Origin: an uncultured Pseudomonadota bacterium
GTDB lineage: Bacteria; Pseudomonadota; Gammaproteobacteria; Steroidobacterales; Steroidobacteraceae
Direction: 5' to 3'
NCBI GenBank assembly: GCA_946479515.1
Contig: CAMLGF010000001.1
Coordinates: forward strand, 104,916 to 168,915
DNA length: 64,000 nt
Shown here in pieces: positions 1 to 8,432 of the stretch (position 1 is the first letter of the stretch; every line of letters begins with the position of its first letter). The translations under genes and the position numbers were made by a program. The notes below the pieces were generated by a model. The model saw nothing but the letters and a program-made list of their open reading frames with translations. It was not told where the DNA came from and searched no databases.

Positions 1-245
1 CAGTACACCTTCTTGTCGACGCCATCGAGCTCGAGCGTCTCGCTGGCATCGATCGCGTCGAACAGGGTCGGGAAGGCATTGCACAGGCTGAAGCAGCGGC
101 GGCAGCCATGGCAGATGTCGAAGACGCGCTCCAGCTCTTTCTCGAGCGCGGCCTCGTCGGTGAACTCGGCGCTGCGCCAGTCGAGGGGATGGCGCGAGGG
201 CGCCTGCAGACTGCCCTCGCGGACCCCATTGTCTCCCGAGCTCAC
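1..245 (-). CDS. Fe-S (heterodisulfide reductase-related) protein, N-terminal part, cut by window edge
   Basis: Only the first 81 or so codons are inside the window; the gene runs off the left edge. Read on the minus strand from a GTG at 245, the protein contains PSRHPLDW and then [20 protein letters not shown], a Cys-rich motif typical of the first [4Fe-4S] site in heterodisulfide-reductase/GlcF-type Fe-S subunits. The start lies 13 bases after the rubrerythrin stop, so the two genes are probably cotranscribed. Rubrerythrin followed by this Fe-S protein is a recurring pair in proteobacteria, usually with a DUF3501 gene next. A role in electron transfer to the peroxide-reducing rubrerythrin is inference. 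The GTG start was chosen because it begins the family-like N-terminus; no strong Shine-Dalgarno sequence is visible. Confidence 0.8.
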   Translation of the reverse strand, partial: MSSGDNGVREGSLQAPSRHPLDWRSAEFTDEAALEKELERVFDICHGCRRCFSLCNAFPTLFDAIDASETLELDGVDKKVY

Positions 246-258
246 GGCGTGCGCGCCG

Positions 259-672
259 TCAGATGGAGTCCAGCGCCTTCTGGAAGCGATTCGCGTGCGA
301 ACGCTCGGCCTTGGCGAGCGTCTCGAACCAGTCGGCGATTTCCGCGAAGCCTTCTTCGCGCGCCTGCTTGGCCATGCCCGGGTACATGTCGCTGTACTCG
401 TGGGTCTCGCCGGCGATCGCCGCCTTCAGGTTGTTCTTGGTCTCGCCGATGGGCAGGCCCGTGGCCGGATCGCCCACTGCCTCGAGATATTCCAGGTGAC
501 CATGCGCGTGACCCGTTTCGCCCTCGGCGGTGGAACGGAACACGGTGGACACGTCGTTGTAGCCCTCGACGTCGGCCTTGGCTGCGAAGTACAGGTAACG
601 GCGGTTGGCCTGCGACTCGCCCGCAAACGCGTCCTTCAGATTCTTTTCGGTCTTGCTGCCTTTGAGATTCAC
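259..672 (-). CDS. Rubrerythrin (diiron domain only)
   Basis: A 137-residue ferritin-like diiron protein. The ligand motifs are visible: AFAGES near residue 19, [10 protein letters not shown] with ExxH at 52-55, AIAGETHEY near 89-92 and AERSH with ExxH at 123-126. The C-terminal rubredoxin domain of classical rubrerythrins is absent, so electrons must come from a separate partner, plausibly the Fe-S protein encoded just downstream. Members of this family reduce hydrogen peroxide in the cytoplasm. The start is a GTG with a good AAGGAG six bases upstream. A TTAGA-N5-TCTAA dyad lies about 45 bases before the start and is the obvious candidate control site. Confidence 0.93.
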   Translation of the reverse strand: MNLKGSKTEKNLKDAFAGESQANRRYLYFAAKADVEGYNDVSTVFRSTAEGETGHAHGHLEYLEAVGDPATGLPIGETKNNLKAAIAGETHEYSDMYPGMAKQAREEGFAEIADWFETLAKAERSHANRFQKALDSI

Positions 673-716
673 GGCTCTCTCCTTAAATATCCATCAGAGA
701 TGGGAATGGCTCTCAA

Positions 717-731
717 TTAGACTTGTTCTAA
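717..731 (-). promoter_or_regulatory. Candidate operator TTAGA-N5-TCTAA before rubrerythrin
   Basis: A perfect 5-bp-arm dyad (TTAGA at 717-721, TCTAA at 727-731) in the divergent space between rubrerythrin and xseB. On the minus strand it overlaps TCTAAT, a possible -10 box, so a bound repressor would block transcription. The half-sites resemble Fur-superfamily (Irr/PerR-type) elements, but that assignment is inference from resemblance only. Confidence 0.4.
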
Positions 732-792
732 GAGGGGGCGCTGACTCTACGACTGCGCGCTCGCCATCGTCAATCCGTTTAAAGTCGCGCGC

Positions 793-1065
793 GTGAAAAC
801 CAAAGCACCGAAGATGCCCGACTTCGAGCGTTCGCTCGGCGAACTCGAAGCGCTGGTCCAGAAGCTCGAGCAGGGCGACGTTCCGCTCGAGGAGGCACTC
901 AAGACTTTCGAACGAGGCGTGGCTCTCACGCGTCAGTGCCAGACGGCGCTGCGCACCGCGCAACAGAAGGTCGAAGTGCTGCTGTCGAAGAATGGCGAGG
1001 AATCGGCCGAGCCCTTCGACGATCCTTTCGCCGACGAAGACGAGACCGATGGCGCCGGGAGCTGA
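793..1065 (+). CDS. xseB: Exodeoxyribonuclease VII small subunit
   Basis: This 90-residue protein has the XseB family core: FERSLGELEALVQKLEQGDV, then PLEEALKTFERGVALTRQCQ and a helical segment ending in KVEVLLSKNG. XseB forms helical coiled-coil partners of the large subunit XseA in the enzyme that degrades single-stranded DNA in both directions. The tail after residue 70 is acidic (PFDDPFADEDETDG). The start is GTG at 793. The last 17 bases overlap the start of ispA, which fits the common gammaproteobacterial order xseB-ispA-dxs and indicates translational coupling. The large subunit gene is not in the window. Confidence 0.93.
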   Translation: MKTKAPKMPDFERSLGELEALVQKLEQGDVPLEEALKTFERGVALTRQCQTALRTAQQKVEVLLSKNGEESAEPFDDPFADEDETDGAGS

Positions 1066-1975
1066 AGCGGCATCCGTGACTGCGCTGCCATTCGTCGCCG
1101 AGCGCGTGCCGCTCTATCAGCAGCGCATCGAGGGTGTGCTGGCGCGCACGCTGGAAATCGATGGCGGCGCAACGGCCCGCCTGCTCGAGGCCATGCGTTA
1201 CAGCACGCTTGCCGGCGGCAAGCGCGTCAGGCCCACCCTGGTGTATGCGACCGGAGAGGCGATGGGCGCCTCTCTCGATCTGCTGGACGCGCCGGCCGCG
1301 GCGGTCGAACTCATCCATGTGTACAGTCTCGTGCACGACGATCTTCCGGCCATGGACAACGACGACCTGCGCCGCGGCCGCCCCACTTGTCACCGCGCAT
1401 ATGACGAGGCCACGGCGATTCTCGTGGGCGATGCGCTGCAGGCGCGCGCCTTCGAAGTACTCGCCAATGCCCCCGCATCGTTGCCCGCGGCGTCGCGCCT
1501 GGAAATGCTGCGCGTCCTCGCGGACGCCATCGGCGCGCGCGGCATGGCCGGCGGACAGGCCATCGATCTCGAGGCCGTGAACCAGCGGCTCGACGAGCCC
1601 GCGCTCGAAAGGATGCATCGCCAGAAGACCGGCGCGCTGATCCAGGCCAGCGTGCTGCTGGGCGCGATCTGCGCCGGCCTCCAGAATGCGAATGAGCGCA
1701 CCGCGCTCGCCGAGTTCGGCGCCGAGATCGGCCTCGCCTTCCAGATTCACGACGACATCCTGGACGTGGAAGGCACCACCCAGTCGCTGGGTAAGCGCGC
1801 CGGCGCGGACGCCGGCCTCGCCAAACCGACTTACCCCTCCGCGCTCGGCCTGCAGCGGGCGCGCGAGCTGGCGGCGGCGCGGCGCGACCGCGCGATTGCC
1901 GCGATCGCGCCCCTGGGATCCCGGTTCGGCCCTCTCGCCGAGTTCGCCAACTTCCTGGTCGCGCGCCTGAATTGA
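1049..1975 (+). CDS. ispA: Farnesyl diphosphate synthase (short-chain prenyl transferase)
   Basis: A 308-residue trans-prenyltransferase that condenses isopentenyl diphosphate with DMAPP and geranyl diphosphate to give farnesyl diphosphate. The first Asp-rich motif DDLPAMDNDD is at about residues 97-106, with GGKRVRP upstream, and the second motif HDDILDVEG is at about 234-242. The open frame extends further upstream, but the ATG at 1049 was chosen because it gives the usual length and places the start inside the xseB 3' end. Chain-length class (C15 rather than C20) is inferred from context next to xseB and dxs. It feeds quinone, undecaprenyl and hopanoid synthesis. Confidence 0.94.
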   Translation: MAPGAEAASVTALPFVAERVPLYQQRIEGVLARTLEIDGGATARLLEAMRYSTLAGGKRVRPTLVYATGEAMGASLDLLDAPAAAVELIHVYSLVHDDLPAMDNDDLRRGRPTCHRAYDEATAILVGDALQARAFEVLANAPASLPAASRLEMLRVLADAIGARGMAGGQAIDLEAVNQRLDEPALERMHRQKTGALIQASVLLGAICAGLQNANERTALAEFGAEIGLAFQIHDDILDVEGTTQSLGKRAGADAGLAKPTYPSALGLQRARELAAARRDRAIAAIAPLGSRFGPLAEFANFLVARLN

Positions 1976-2000
1976 TTCCCGTCGTCGCACGAGCTGTCCA

Positions 2001-2025
2001 CACGCTGTCCTGCGGGACAGGCGTG
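2001..2025 (+). other. Stem-loop between ispA and dxs
   Basis: CACGCTGTCC (2001-2010) can pair with GGACAGGCGTG (2015-2025) around a TGCG loop, a ten-pair stem with one bulged base, 15 bases before the dxs ATG. There is no T-tract after it, so it does not look like a simple terminator. It could affect dxs translation or mRNA stability; that is inference. Confidence 0.4.
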
Positions 2026-2040
2026 TAAACTTCGCCCGCA

Positions 2041-3933
2041 ATGTCCACCGCCGACTTCGCGCTGCTGCGATCCATCAATTCCCCGGCCGACCTGCGGGCG
2101 CATTCCGAGAGCGAGCTCGGCACGATCTGCGGCCAGCTGCGCGACTACCTGATTCGCTCGGTCGCCACGCGCGGCGGGCACTTCGCGGCCGGCCTCGGCA
2201 CGGTCGAGCTGACGGTCGCCCTGCACTACGTCTTCGATACGCCGCGCGACCGCCTGGTCTGGGACGTGGGCCATCAGGCTTATCCGCACAAGGTGCTGAC
2301 CGGCCGCCGCGATCGTCTCGACACCATCAAACAGGGCGGCGGGCTCGCGCCCTTTCCCACCCGGTCCGAGAGCGAGTACGACACGTTCGGCGTGGGCCAC
2401 TCGAGCACTTCGATCAGCGCGGCGCTCGGCATGGCAGTGGGCGCCGAGCAGAAGAAGGAAGACCGCAAGGTGGTGGCCATCATCGGCGACGGCGCGATCA
2501 CAGGCGGCATGGCCTGGGAAGCGCTGCTGAACGCCGGCGCGCGCAAGACCAACCTGCTGGTGATACTCAACGACAACGACATGTCGATCTCCGAGAACGT
2601 CGGCGCGCTGTCCAACTACTTCGCCAAGGTGCTCTCCGGCCGCATGTATTCCACGTTGCGCTCCGGCGGTAAGAAGATGCTCAAACAGATGCCCACCATG
2701 TGGGAGCTGGCGCGCCGGTCGGAGGAGATGATGAAGGGCATGGTCCTGCCCGGCACTCTCTTCGAGGAACTGGGCTTCAACTACATCGGGCCCATGAACG
2801 GCCACGACATCCGCGAGCTCGTGACCACGCTGCGCAACATGCGCAGCCTCAAGGGTCCGCAGCTGCTGCACGTGGCCACGAGGAAGGGCAAGGGTTACGA
2901 GCCCGCGGAGAAGGACCCCATCAAGTGGCATGGGCCGGGCCCGTTCGATCCGGCCAGCGGCACGATCTTCAAGGAAAAGGCCACCGGTCCCAGCTACTCG
3001 CAGGTATTCGGCCAGTGGCTGTGCGACATGGCCGAGCGCGACGATCGCATCGTCGCCATCACGCCCGCCATGCGCGAGGGTTCGGGTCTGGTGGAGTATT
3101 CGAAGAAGTTTCCACAGCGCTATTTCGACGTGGCCATCGCCGAGCAGCACGCGGTCACCTTCGCGGCCGGACTCGCCTGCGAGGGCCTCAGGCCGGTGGT
3201 CGCCATCTACTCGACTTTCCTGCAGCGCGCCTACGACCAGCTCATCCATGACGTGGCCCTGCAGAACCTGCCGGTGGTGTTCGCACTGGATCGTGCCGGG
3301 CTGGTGGGCGGCGACGGCGCCACTCACCAGGGAAGCTACGACTACTCGTTCCTGCGCTGCATCCCCAACATGACCGTCATGGCGCCGGCCGACGAGAATG
3401 AGTGCCGGCAGATGCTGTACACGGCCACCACGCTCGCGGGCCCCGCCGCCGTGCGGTATCCGCGCGGCCCGGGGCCCGGCGTCGCGCCCGTGCAGGACAT
3501 GACGGCCATTCCCGTGGGCCGCGGTGAAGTACGCCGCCAGGGCCGCAGTGGCTTGCTGATTCTCTCTTTCGGATCGTTGCTGGCATCGGCCGAGGCGATT
3601 GCCGCGCGGCTCGACGCCACCGTGGTCAACATGCGTTTTGTCAAACCACTGGACGAAGCACTGGTGCTCGAACTCGCCGCGCACCATCGCGCCGTCGTGA
3701 CCCTCGAAGAGAACGCCATCGCCGGCGGCGCAGGCTCGGCGGTGCTGGAATTGCTGGCAAACAGCCGCTCGGGACTTCCCACGCTCAATCTCGGCATTCC
3801 GGATCGGTTCATCGAACACGGCTCACGCGAGGAATGCCTTGTGGCCGCCGGCCTCGACGGCACCAGTCTCATGGGCGCCGTGGAGCGCTGGTGGCGGCCG
3901 CTCGCTGGAACCCAGGCCCGGTCCGGAACATAA
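2041..3933 (+). CDS. dxs: 1-deoxy-D-xylulose-5-phosphate synthase
   Basis: A 630-residue thiamine-diphosphate transketolase-like enzyme that condenses pyruvate and glyceraldehyde 3-phosphate, the entry step of the MEP isoprenoid pathway. Visible family features are [15 protein letters not shown] near residue 77, the ThDP motif [14 protein letters not shown] near 150 with [12 protein letters not shown] following, and the catalytic Glu region [11 protein letters not shown] of the pyrimidine-binding domain near 380. Length is normal. It follows ispA by 65 bases in the usual xseB-ispA-dxs order. Its last codons and stop lie inside a 28-bp sequence that is repeated 2.8 kb downstream, so this 3' end appears to be the boundary of an inserted segment. 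Confidence 0.97.
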   Translation: MSTADFALLRSINSPADLRAHSESELGTICGQLRDYLIRSVATRGGHFAAGLGTVELTVALHYVFDTPRDRLVWDVGHQAYPHKVLTGRRDRLDTIKQGGGLAPFPTRSESEYDTFGVGHSSTSISAALGMAVGAEQKKEDRKVVAIIGDGAITGGMAWEALLNAGARKTNLLVILNDNDMSISENVGALSNYFAKVLSGRMYSTLRSGGKKMLKQMPTMWELARRSEEMMKGMVLPGTLFEELGFNYIGPMNGHDIRELVTTLRNMRSLKGPQLLHVATRKGKGYEPAEKDPIKWHGPGPFDPASGTIFKEKATGPSYSQVFGQWLCDMAERDDRIVAITPAMREGSGLVEYSKKFPQRYFDVAIAEQHAVTFAAGLACEGLRPVVAIYSTFLQRAYDQLIHDVALQNLPVVFALDRAGLVGGDGATHQGSYDYSFLRCIPNMTVMAPADENECRQMLYTATTLAGPAAVRYPRGPGPGVAPVQDMTAIPVGRGEVRRQGRSGLLILSFGSLLASAEAIAARLDATVVNMRFVKPLDEALVLELAAHHRAVVTLEENAIAGGAGSAVLELLANSRSGLPTLNLGIPDRFIEHGSREECLVAAGLDGTSLMGAVERWWRPLAGTQARSGT

Positions 3934-3939
3934 ACCGCG
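3912..3939 (+). repeat. Direct repeat copy 1, spanning dxs stop codon
   Basis: This 28-bp sequence begins CCAGGCCCGGTCCGG and ends ACATAAACCGCG. It contains the last seven dxs codons and the TAA. Copy 2 at 6742-6769 differs at one base (27 of 28 identical). The two copies bracket the wzi-like gene and the glycosyltransferase. Confidence 0.8.
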
Positions 3940-3975
3940 TGTGCGGCAGGAAGCGCCGCAGGAGGTCAAAGGAAA

Positions 3976-5466
3976 TTGGCAATGGAGAAATTACGTCGAG
4001 CAATGTTGGCTACGGTTCTGCTCCTATCAACCAGTGTTTCGCATGCTGATGCATGGTTGGATGCTGGGGATTCAAGCTTGCGAAGCGACCTGCAGTATCT
4101 TGTCGACTCCAACATCATTCATTTGCCCGTTTCCACTTGGCCGATTCCATCGAATGATGTAGTTCAGGCTCTTGCGGATGTCACGGATCGCAACTCTCTT
4201 TCGGCTGGGCAGAGTGCGGCGCTTCGTCGACTCGAACGACGGCTGGCGATTTTTCAACGAGAATCCGTCCGAAGGTCAGCACGGCTTTCCGCAGCCGCTA
4301 GACCAGCCCTTTTGAGGGCGTTTGAGAGCACCTCCCGCGAAGAAGGCGAGGTTGGCGCAACGCTATCCGCTGCAAACCAACGATTCAGCGCGCGGATTGC
4401 AGTAGCGGCAGTATCCAACCCTGGCGACGACCAACAGTTTCGACTGGACGGTTCCTATCTCACGACGCGACTGGGCAATTGGTTGCTCACCGCGGGCTCG
4501 CTGGAGCATTGGTGGGGCCCAGGATGGGATGGGAGTCTGATTCTTTCGAACAATGCGCGACCGATACCAGGGCTTTCGCTGGCCCGTGAATCATCGACTC
4601 CTTTCAAGTCGCGATGGCTGCGGTGGATCGGACCGTGGCGGCTGAGTACTTTCATGGGAAAGATGGAAAGCGACCGTATCGACGTGAGCGAGCCGCTACT
4701 TTTTGGCATGCGGGTGACAGCACAGCCTGTGAAAGGTGTTGAGGTAGCCCTATCACGCTCGGCCCAATTCTGTGGGAAGAATCGAAAATGCGACACCGAT
4801 ACTTTTCGGGACGTCTTGTTTTTCGACGATACGGCGGGCGTTACCGTATCGCCCGAAGACGAGCCCGGAAACCAACTTGCGGGTTGGGACATACGCGCCG
4901 TTTCGCCTTGGAAAGCGCTACCGCTGGCGGTCTATTGGCAGGTAATCGGTGAGGATCGCATCGGTAATCGCCCAACAGATCGGCTTCAACTTTTTGGAAT
5001 TGAGAGTTGGCATGGTTTTGTCAACGGCGGCACATCGCGCGTCCACATTGAATACTCAGATACGACATGCGCCGGAGGAAGCGATCGGCCGGTTTATGAT
5101 TGCGCCTACAATCATCATATCTTCTATGAAGAAGGCTACCGTTATCGCGGCCGGCCTATAGCCCACTCGGCGGACGGTGACGCCCAGATTTACTCACTTG
5201 GGGTGCAATTCACCGCACCTTCCGCCTGGAATACCTCGATGCTATTGCGTCACGGACATCTGAATGTAGGCGGTGACATACCTGATCTCCGCAATACCGT
5301 CGCCACCGAGCCGACCGGCATTTGGGATCTGGAGGCTGAGTTGAAGCTTCCCTTCGAACGGGGTGAGCTTCGCTTGGGTGTCGGCTTCGACCAGCGCACT
5401 CCACTCTCCACCGACAATCCCAGCAGACAGACTCGCGGCTTCGTCGAATGGCGGCAAGACTTCTGA
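3976..5466 (+). CDS. Capsule assembly protein Wzi family (outer-membrane beta-barrel)
   Basis: A 494-496-residue exported protein. An N-terminal signal (AMLATVLLLSTSVSHA) is followed by SSLRSDLQYLVDSNIIHLPV and STWPIP, the hallmark N-terminus of Wzi-like capsule attachment proteins, and by many alternating beta-strand segments such as LTAGSLEHWWGPGWDGSLIL. Wzi sits in the outer membrane and helps anchor group 1 capsule. Two starts are possible: TTG at 3976 behind AGGAGG, or ATG at 3982 behind AAGGAA. Base composition is unlike the neighbours: 30/60 G+C in 4021-4080 and 33/60 in 4801-4860, against 48/60 in 2161-2220 of dxs. This suggests acquisition from elsewhere. No capsule polymerase or export genes are adjacent. 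Confidence 0.85.
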   Translation: MAMEKLRRAMLATVLLLSTSVSHADAWLDAGDSSLRSDLQYLVDSNIIHLPVSTWPIPSNDVVQALADVTDRNSLSAGQSAALRRLERRLAIFQRESVRRSARLSAAARPALLRAFESTSREEGEVGATLSAANQRFSARIAVAAVSNPGDDQQFRLDGSYLTTRLGNWLLTAGSLEHWWGPGWDGSLILSNNARPIPGLSLARESSTPFKSRWLRWIGPWRLSTFMGKMESDRIDVSEPLLFGMRVTAQPVKGVEVALSRSAQFCGKNRKCDTDTFRDVLFFDDTAGVTVSPEDEPGNQLAGWDIRAVSPWKALPLAVYWQVIGEDRIGNRPTDRLQLFGIESWHGFVNGGTSRVHIEYSDTTCAGGSDRPVYDCAYNHHIFYEEGYRYRGRPIAHSADGDAQIYSLGVQFTAPSAWNTSMLLRHGHLNVGGDIPDLRNTVATEPTGIWDLEAELKLPFERGELRLGVGFDQRTPLSTDNPSRQTRGFVEWRQDF

Positions 5467-5479
5467 GGAAAACAGGCTT

Positions 5480-6565
5480 TTAACGTGGAGCTGCGAGCCG
5501 CTCTATCGCCTCGAGCGCAATGTCCATTCCGTTTCGCACATCGGCGGCCGAAAGCCGAGACGCGACATCGGCCCTGGCACGCTCGTCCGTGAAGAGCCGG
5601 GTCGCTTCGCGCACCAGCTCTGCGGCATCGATCTTCACGCCGATAGCAAGGCCTGCTTGCTCGCACTTGGCTATGCGGCGAGCCTGATCGCGGGCGATAG
5701 GCACCGCGACGCATGGGCGCGCGCTCGCGATTGCCTGCAGCAATGTGTCTCCGCCGTTCGAGACGACGACGCGCGCGCCGCGCATCAGTTCGGCGAGCTG
5801 CGTCATCGGCATACGAGGCGAAATCCGCAATCCTGCCACGGGTGCCGAAGGTGTAATGCCCACGAGCAGAGTGGGAATACCGCCTTTGGCAAGCTGCGCG
5901 GCCGCCTCGGCGACGACGCGCGGAGCCGATTCGGCGCCAGGGTGACCGGTGCCACCACCCGGAACGACCAACACGTAGTTGTCTCGTGTGAGCGAGAATT
6001 CCGAGAACAGCTGTGACGCAACCGAATCATCGAGCGGCGGCAGAATCACGTCCAGGAATCGCAGCATGGGGCGCCCCATGATTCGCAGCTTGAAGCGTTC
6101 GATCGGACCAAGGTCCCCGGCGATGAACTCCGGATACGCAATCCAGTGCTCGTCGAGCACGCGCATCCAGCCGACGCGAAACGCCTTGTAGCGCTGCTTG
6201 CGCCGCGAGCTCAGGTAAACCACCCTCGCGCCGCCAGCAGCCGCCGCTTTCAGCTGTGCTGTACGTCCCGCGTTGTCGAATACGACGAGCGTGGGTCGGA
6301 ACGCGCGAATGAGCTGCCGGACTTCGGGCGTGTGAAGGGTGGGTGATGACGGCAACAGTGTGCTCGGGAACGGCGTAGCTGCCGCGTATGGCGCCTGCCG
6401 ACTCACGGCAAAATGAACCTGCAGCTCCGGCATTCGACGCGCAGCGGCAGTGGCGAGCGTCAGCGCGCGCGCATACTCCCCCATGCCGCGCGCGCCGGAC
6501 ACCGGAACGAACAGCACGCGCCCACCTGATCCGTTCCACCCGGCAGCGTTTGTCACGGGCGGCAA
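5480..6565 (-). CDS. Glycosyltransferase, MurG/GT28-like
   Basis: This 361-residue protein shows a two-lobed GT-B pattern: an N-terminal half with [20 protein letters not shown], and a C-terminal half with [19 protein letters not shown] near residue 200, then [19 protein letters not shown] and [17 protein letters not shown], as in the nucleotide-sugar-binding half of GT28/MurG enzymes. No signal peptide or membrane segment is obvious. Substrate is unknown; a role in surface polysaccharide is suggested by the convergent wzi-like gene that ends 13 bases away. The start is TTG at 6565 or GTG at 6556. Its G+C is high (46/60 in 5881-5940), unlike wzi, so the two genes may have different origins although both lie inside the repeat-bounded segment. 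Confidence 0.72.
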   Translation of the reverse strand: MPPVTNAAGWNGSGGRVLFVPVSGARGMGEYARALTLATAAARRMPELQVHFAVSRQAPYAAATPFPSTLLPSSPTLHTPEVRQLIRAFRPTLVVFDNAGRTAQLKAAAAGGARVVYLSSRRKQRYKAFRVGWMRVLDEHWIAYPEFIAGDLGPIERFKLRIMGRPMLRFLDVILPPLDDSVASQLFSEFSLTRDNYVLVVPGGGTGHPGAESAPRVVAEAAAQLAKGGIPTLLVGITPSAPVAGLRISPRMPMTQLAELMRGARVVVSNGGDTLLQAIASARPCVAVPIARDQARRIAKCEQAGLAIGVKIDAAELVREATRLFTDERARADVASRLSAADVRNGMDIALEAIERLAAPR

Positions 6566-6888
6566 CGGTGCCGTCAGAACGCCCTGCGGTCAACTGCCGG
6601 CGGAACTGCCGGCCGCGATTTTCACAGCGGATAGTACTTGCCAGTTGCTCCAAGCCGAAGACACCGTATGCACCTTCGAGGCATGGGGCGGGCCTGAAGC
6701 TTGTCGATTGCCCCCGAGTAAGCCTTCCGGCGGCGCGCGAACCAGGCCCGGTCCGGGACATAAACCGCGCGCGGCGTAGACAAAGAGGCCAGAAGACCCC
6801 TTTTCCCGCACTTACCCCGAACGAGGGGTTGATCGCGCTACGAAAGCCCGCAAACTGTGCCCACTTTTCGAAGCTCCAGGCCCTTCCA
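6566..6888. other. Intergenic region between glycosyltransferase and folE2
   Basis: About 320 bases without a supported gene. It holds the second 28-bp repeat and a small CCCC-GAACGA-GGGG dyad at 6815-6828. It must also hold the promoters of the divergent glycosyltransferase and of folE2, but no convincing -35/-10 pair was found. The 119 bases from 6770 to the folE2 ATG are the only part likely to be original folE2 leader. Confidence 0.5.
6742..6769 (+). repeat. Direct repeat copy 2 (partial copy of dxs 3' end)
   Basis: Matches 3912-3939 at 27 of 28 positions, with G in place of A at 6757. Here the sequence is not in a coding frame matching dxs, so it is a non-functional duplicate of the dxs terminus. 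It marks the far boundary of the wzi/glycosyltransferase segment. Confidence 0.8.
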
Positions 6889-7698
6889 ATGAATTCCGCC
6901 GCACCCAAGGCCCAGGTGCTGTCCGTCGAGGACGTGCAGAACCGCGCCGACACACGCCGCATTCCGATCAACAAGGTCGGCATCCGCGACATCAATCATC
7001 CGGTGAAGGTCAAGGACCGCTCCGCGGGCGAGCAGCACACCGTGGCCAACTTCAACATGTACGTGAATCTGCCGCACAACTTCAAGGGCACGCACATGTC
7101 TCGGTTCGTCGAGATCCTGCACCGCGAGCGCGAGATCTCCGTGGAGTCGTTCGGGGCGCTGCTCACCGAGATGACCGACCGTCTCGAGGCGGACTCCGGC
7201 CACATCGAGATGTCCTTCCCGTATTTCGTGATGAAGAAGGCACCGGTCTCGGGCGTCGAGAGCTACATGGACTATGCCTGCAGCCTGCACGGCCAGCGCG
7301 TGAACGGCCACACGGAGATGTGGGTCAAGGTGATCGTGCCGGTGACCAGCCTGTGCCCCTGCTCGAAGAAGATCTCGGAACGCGGAGCGCACAACCAGCG
7401 TTCGCACGTCACCATCACGGCCAAGTTGCGCGAGCACATGTGGATCGAGGAGCTCATCGAGATCGCCGAGAGCGAAGCGTCCTGCGAGCTGTACGGCATC
7501 CTGAAGCGCCCCGACGAGAAGTACGTCACCGAGCGCGCCTATGACAATCCCAAGTTCGTGGAAGACATGGTGCGCGACGTCGCCGTACGGCTCAACGACG
7601 AGCCCCGGATCGCGGCCTATGTCGTGGAATCGGAAAATTTCGAATCCATCCACAATCACTCGGCGTATGCTCTGATCGAGCGCGACAAGGACGAGTGA
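6889..7698 (+). CDS. folE2: GTP cyclohydrolase FolE2 (type IB)
   Basis: A 269-residue T-fold enzyme that converts GTP to 7,8-dihydroneopterin triphosphate, the first step of folate and queuosine synthesis. Family signatures are [13 protein letters not shown] near the N-terminus, [20 protein letters not shown], and the metal-site Cys in [12 protein letters not shown], with [10 protein letters not shown] following. The type IB enzyme can use metals other than zinc, which is useful under zinc limitation. The frame is open much further upstream, but the ATG at 6889 gives the normal family length and N-terminus. It was probably the direct neighbour of dxs before the 3.9-6.8 kb segment was inserted. 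Confidence 0.95.
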   Translation: MNSAAPKAQVLSVEDVQNRADTRRIPINKVGIRDINHPVKVKDRSAGEQHTVANFNMYVNLPHNFKGTHMSRFVEILHREREISVESFGALLTEMTDRLEADSGHIEMSFPYFVMKKAPVSGVESYMDYACSLHGQRVNGHTEMWVKVIVPVTSLCPCSKKISERGAHNQRSHVTITAKLREHMWIEELIEIAESEASCELYGILKRPDEKYVTERAYDNPKFVEDMVRDVAVRLNDEPRIAAYVVESENFESIHNHSAYALIERDKDE

Positions 7699-7742
7699 CC
7701 CCGTCGAGTTAGGCGGTGCGCGCGCTACCACTCGGGAGCCCG

Positions 7743-8432
7743 ATGCCGCAACCACGGAGCGAGAATCCATCAGCGCCGCCAGGCCGCAGCCGCTCGGCCG
7801 CCGGCACCGCCCTCTGCCTCCTGCTTCTCTGCCTGTCGAGTCTCGCGCCGGCCGGCGAATTCGCCGTCACCGCCCGGCAACGCGATGCGCGCCCGCTGGC
7901 CGGCGCGGTGATCCTGCTCGAGTCCGAGGCGGAGAATGGGCCGGCCGCCGCGCCGGTCGCCGCCGTCATGGACCAGATCGACCAGGCCTTCGTGCCCGAC
8001 GTGCTGGTGATCCCGGTGCATTCCACCGTGCAGTTCCCCAACAGTGATGCCATCAGCCACCAGGTGTACTCGTTCTCGAGCACCAAAGCCTTCCAGCTGC
8101 CGCTCTATCGCGGCAAGCCCTATCCACCCGTGGAGTTCGACAGGACCGGAGTGGTCACCCTGGGCTGCAACATCCACGACAACATGGTGGGCTACATCCT
8201 GGTGACGCGCGCCGCGTATTTCGGGCGCACCGACGAGAAAGGCCAATGGGCAGCGGCCGACGTCGCCCCGGGCCGCTATGTGCTGCGCCTCTGGCATCCG
8301 CTGCTCAACGAAAGCCAGGACGTGAGCCGTGCGGTCACCGTCGAAGCCGCCGGCGGCGGCGCCGAGCTGCGCCTCTCGCGCAATCTGCGCCCCGCGCCTC
8401 TCACCGACCGTCCCCATTCATGGGATTACTGA
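7743..8432 (+). CDS. Exported cupredoxin-like protein (methylamine-utilization-protein family)
   Basis: A 229-residue protein with a signal peptide around GTALCLLLLCLSSLAPAGEF, then a compact cupredoxin domain. The likely type-1 copper ligands are His in AISHQVYSFS and Cys-His-Met in LGCNIHDNMVGY. The C-terminal part (GRYVLRLWHPLLNE) resembles a carboxypeptidase-regulatory-like fold. Such proteins are often labelled methylamine utilization protein although no mau genes are near. ATG 7743 was chosen over GTG 7716 because GGGAG lies just upstream. The stop overlaps the start of the next gene by 13 bases, so the two are coupled. Function is unknown; periplasmic electron transfer or copper binding is inference. 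Confidence 0.75.
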   Translation: MPQPRSENPSAPPGRSRSAAGTALCLLLLCLSSLAPAGEFAVTARQRDARPLAGAVILLESEAENGPAAAPVAAVMDQIDQAFVPDVLVIPVHSTVQFPNSDAISHQVYSFSSTKAFQLPLYRGKPYPPVEFDRTGVVTLGCNIHDNMVGYILVTRAAYFGRTDEKGQWAAADVAPGRYVLRLWHPLLNESQDVSRAVTVEAAGGGAELRLSRNLRPAPLTDRPHSWDY

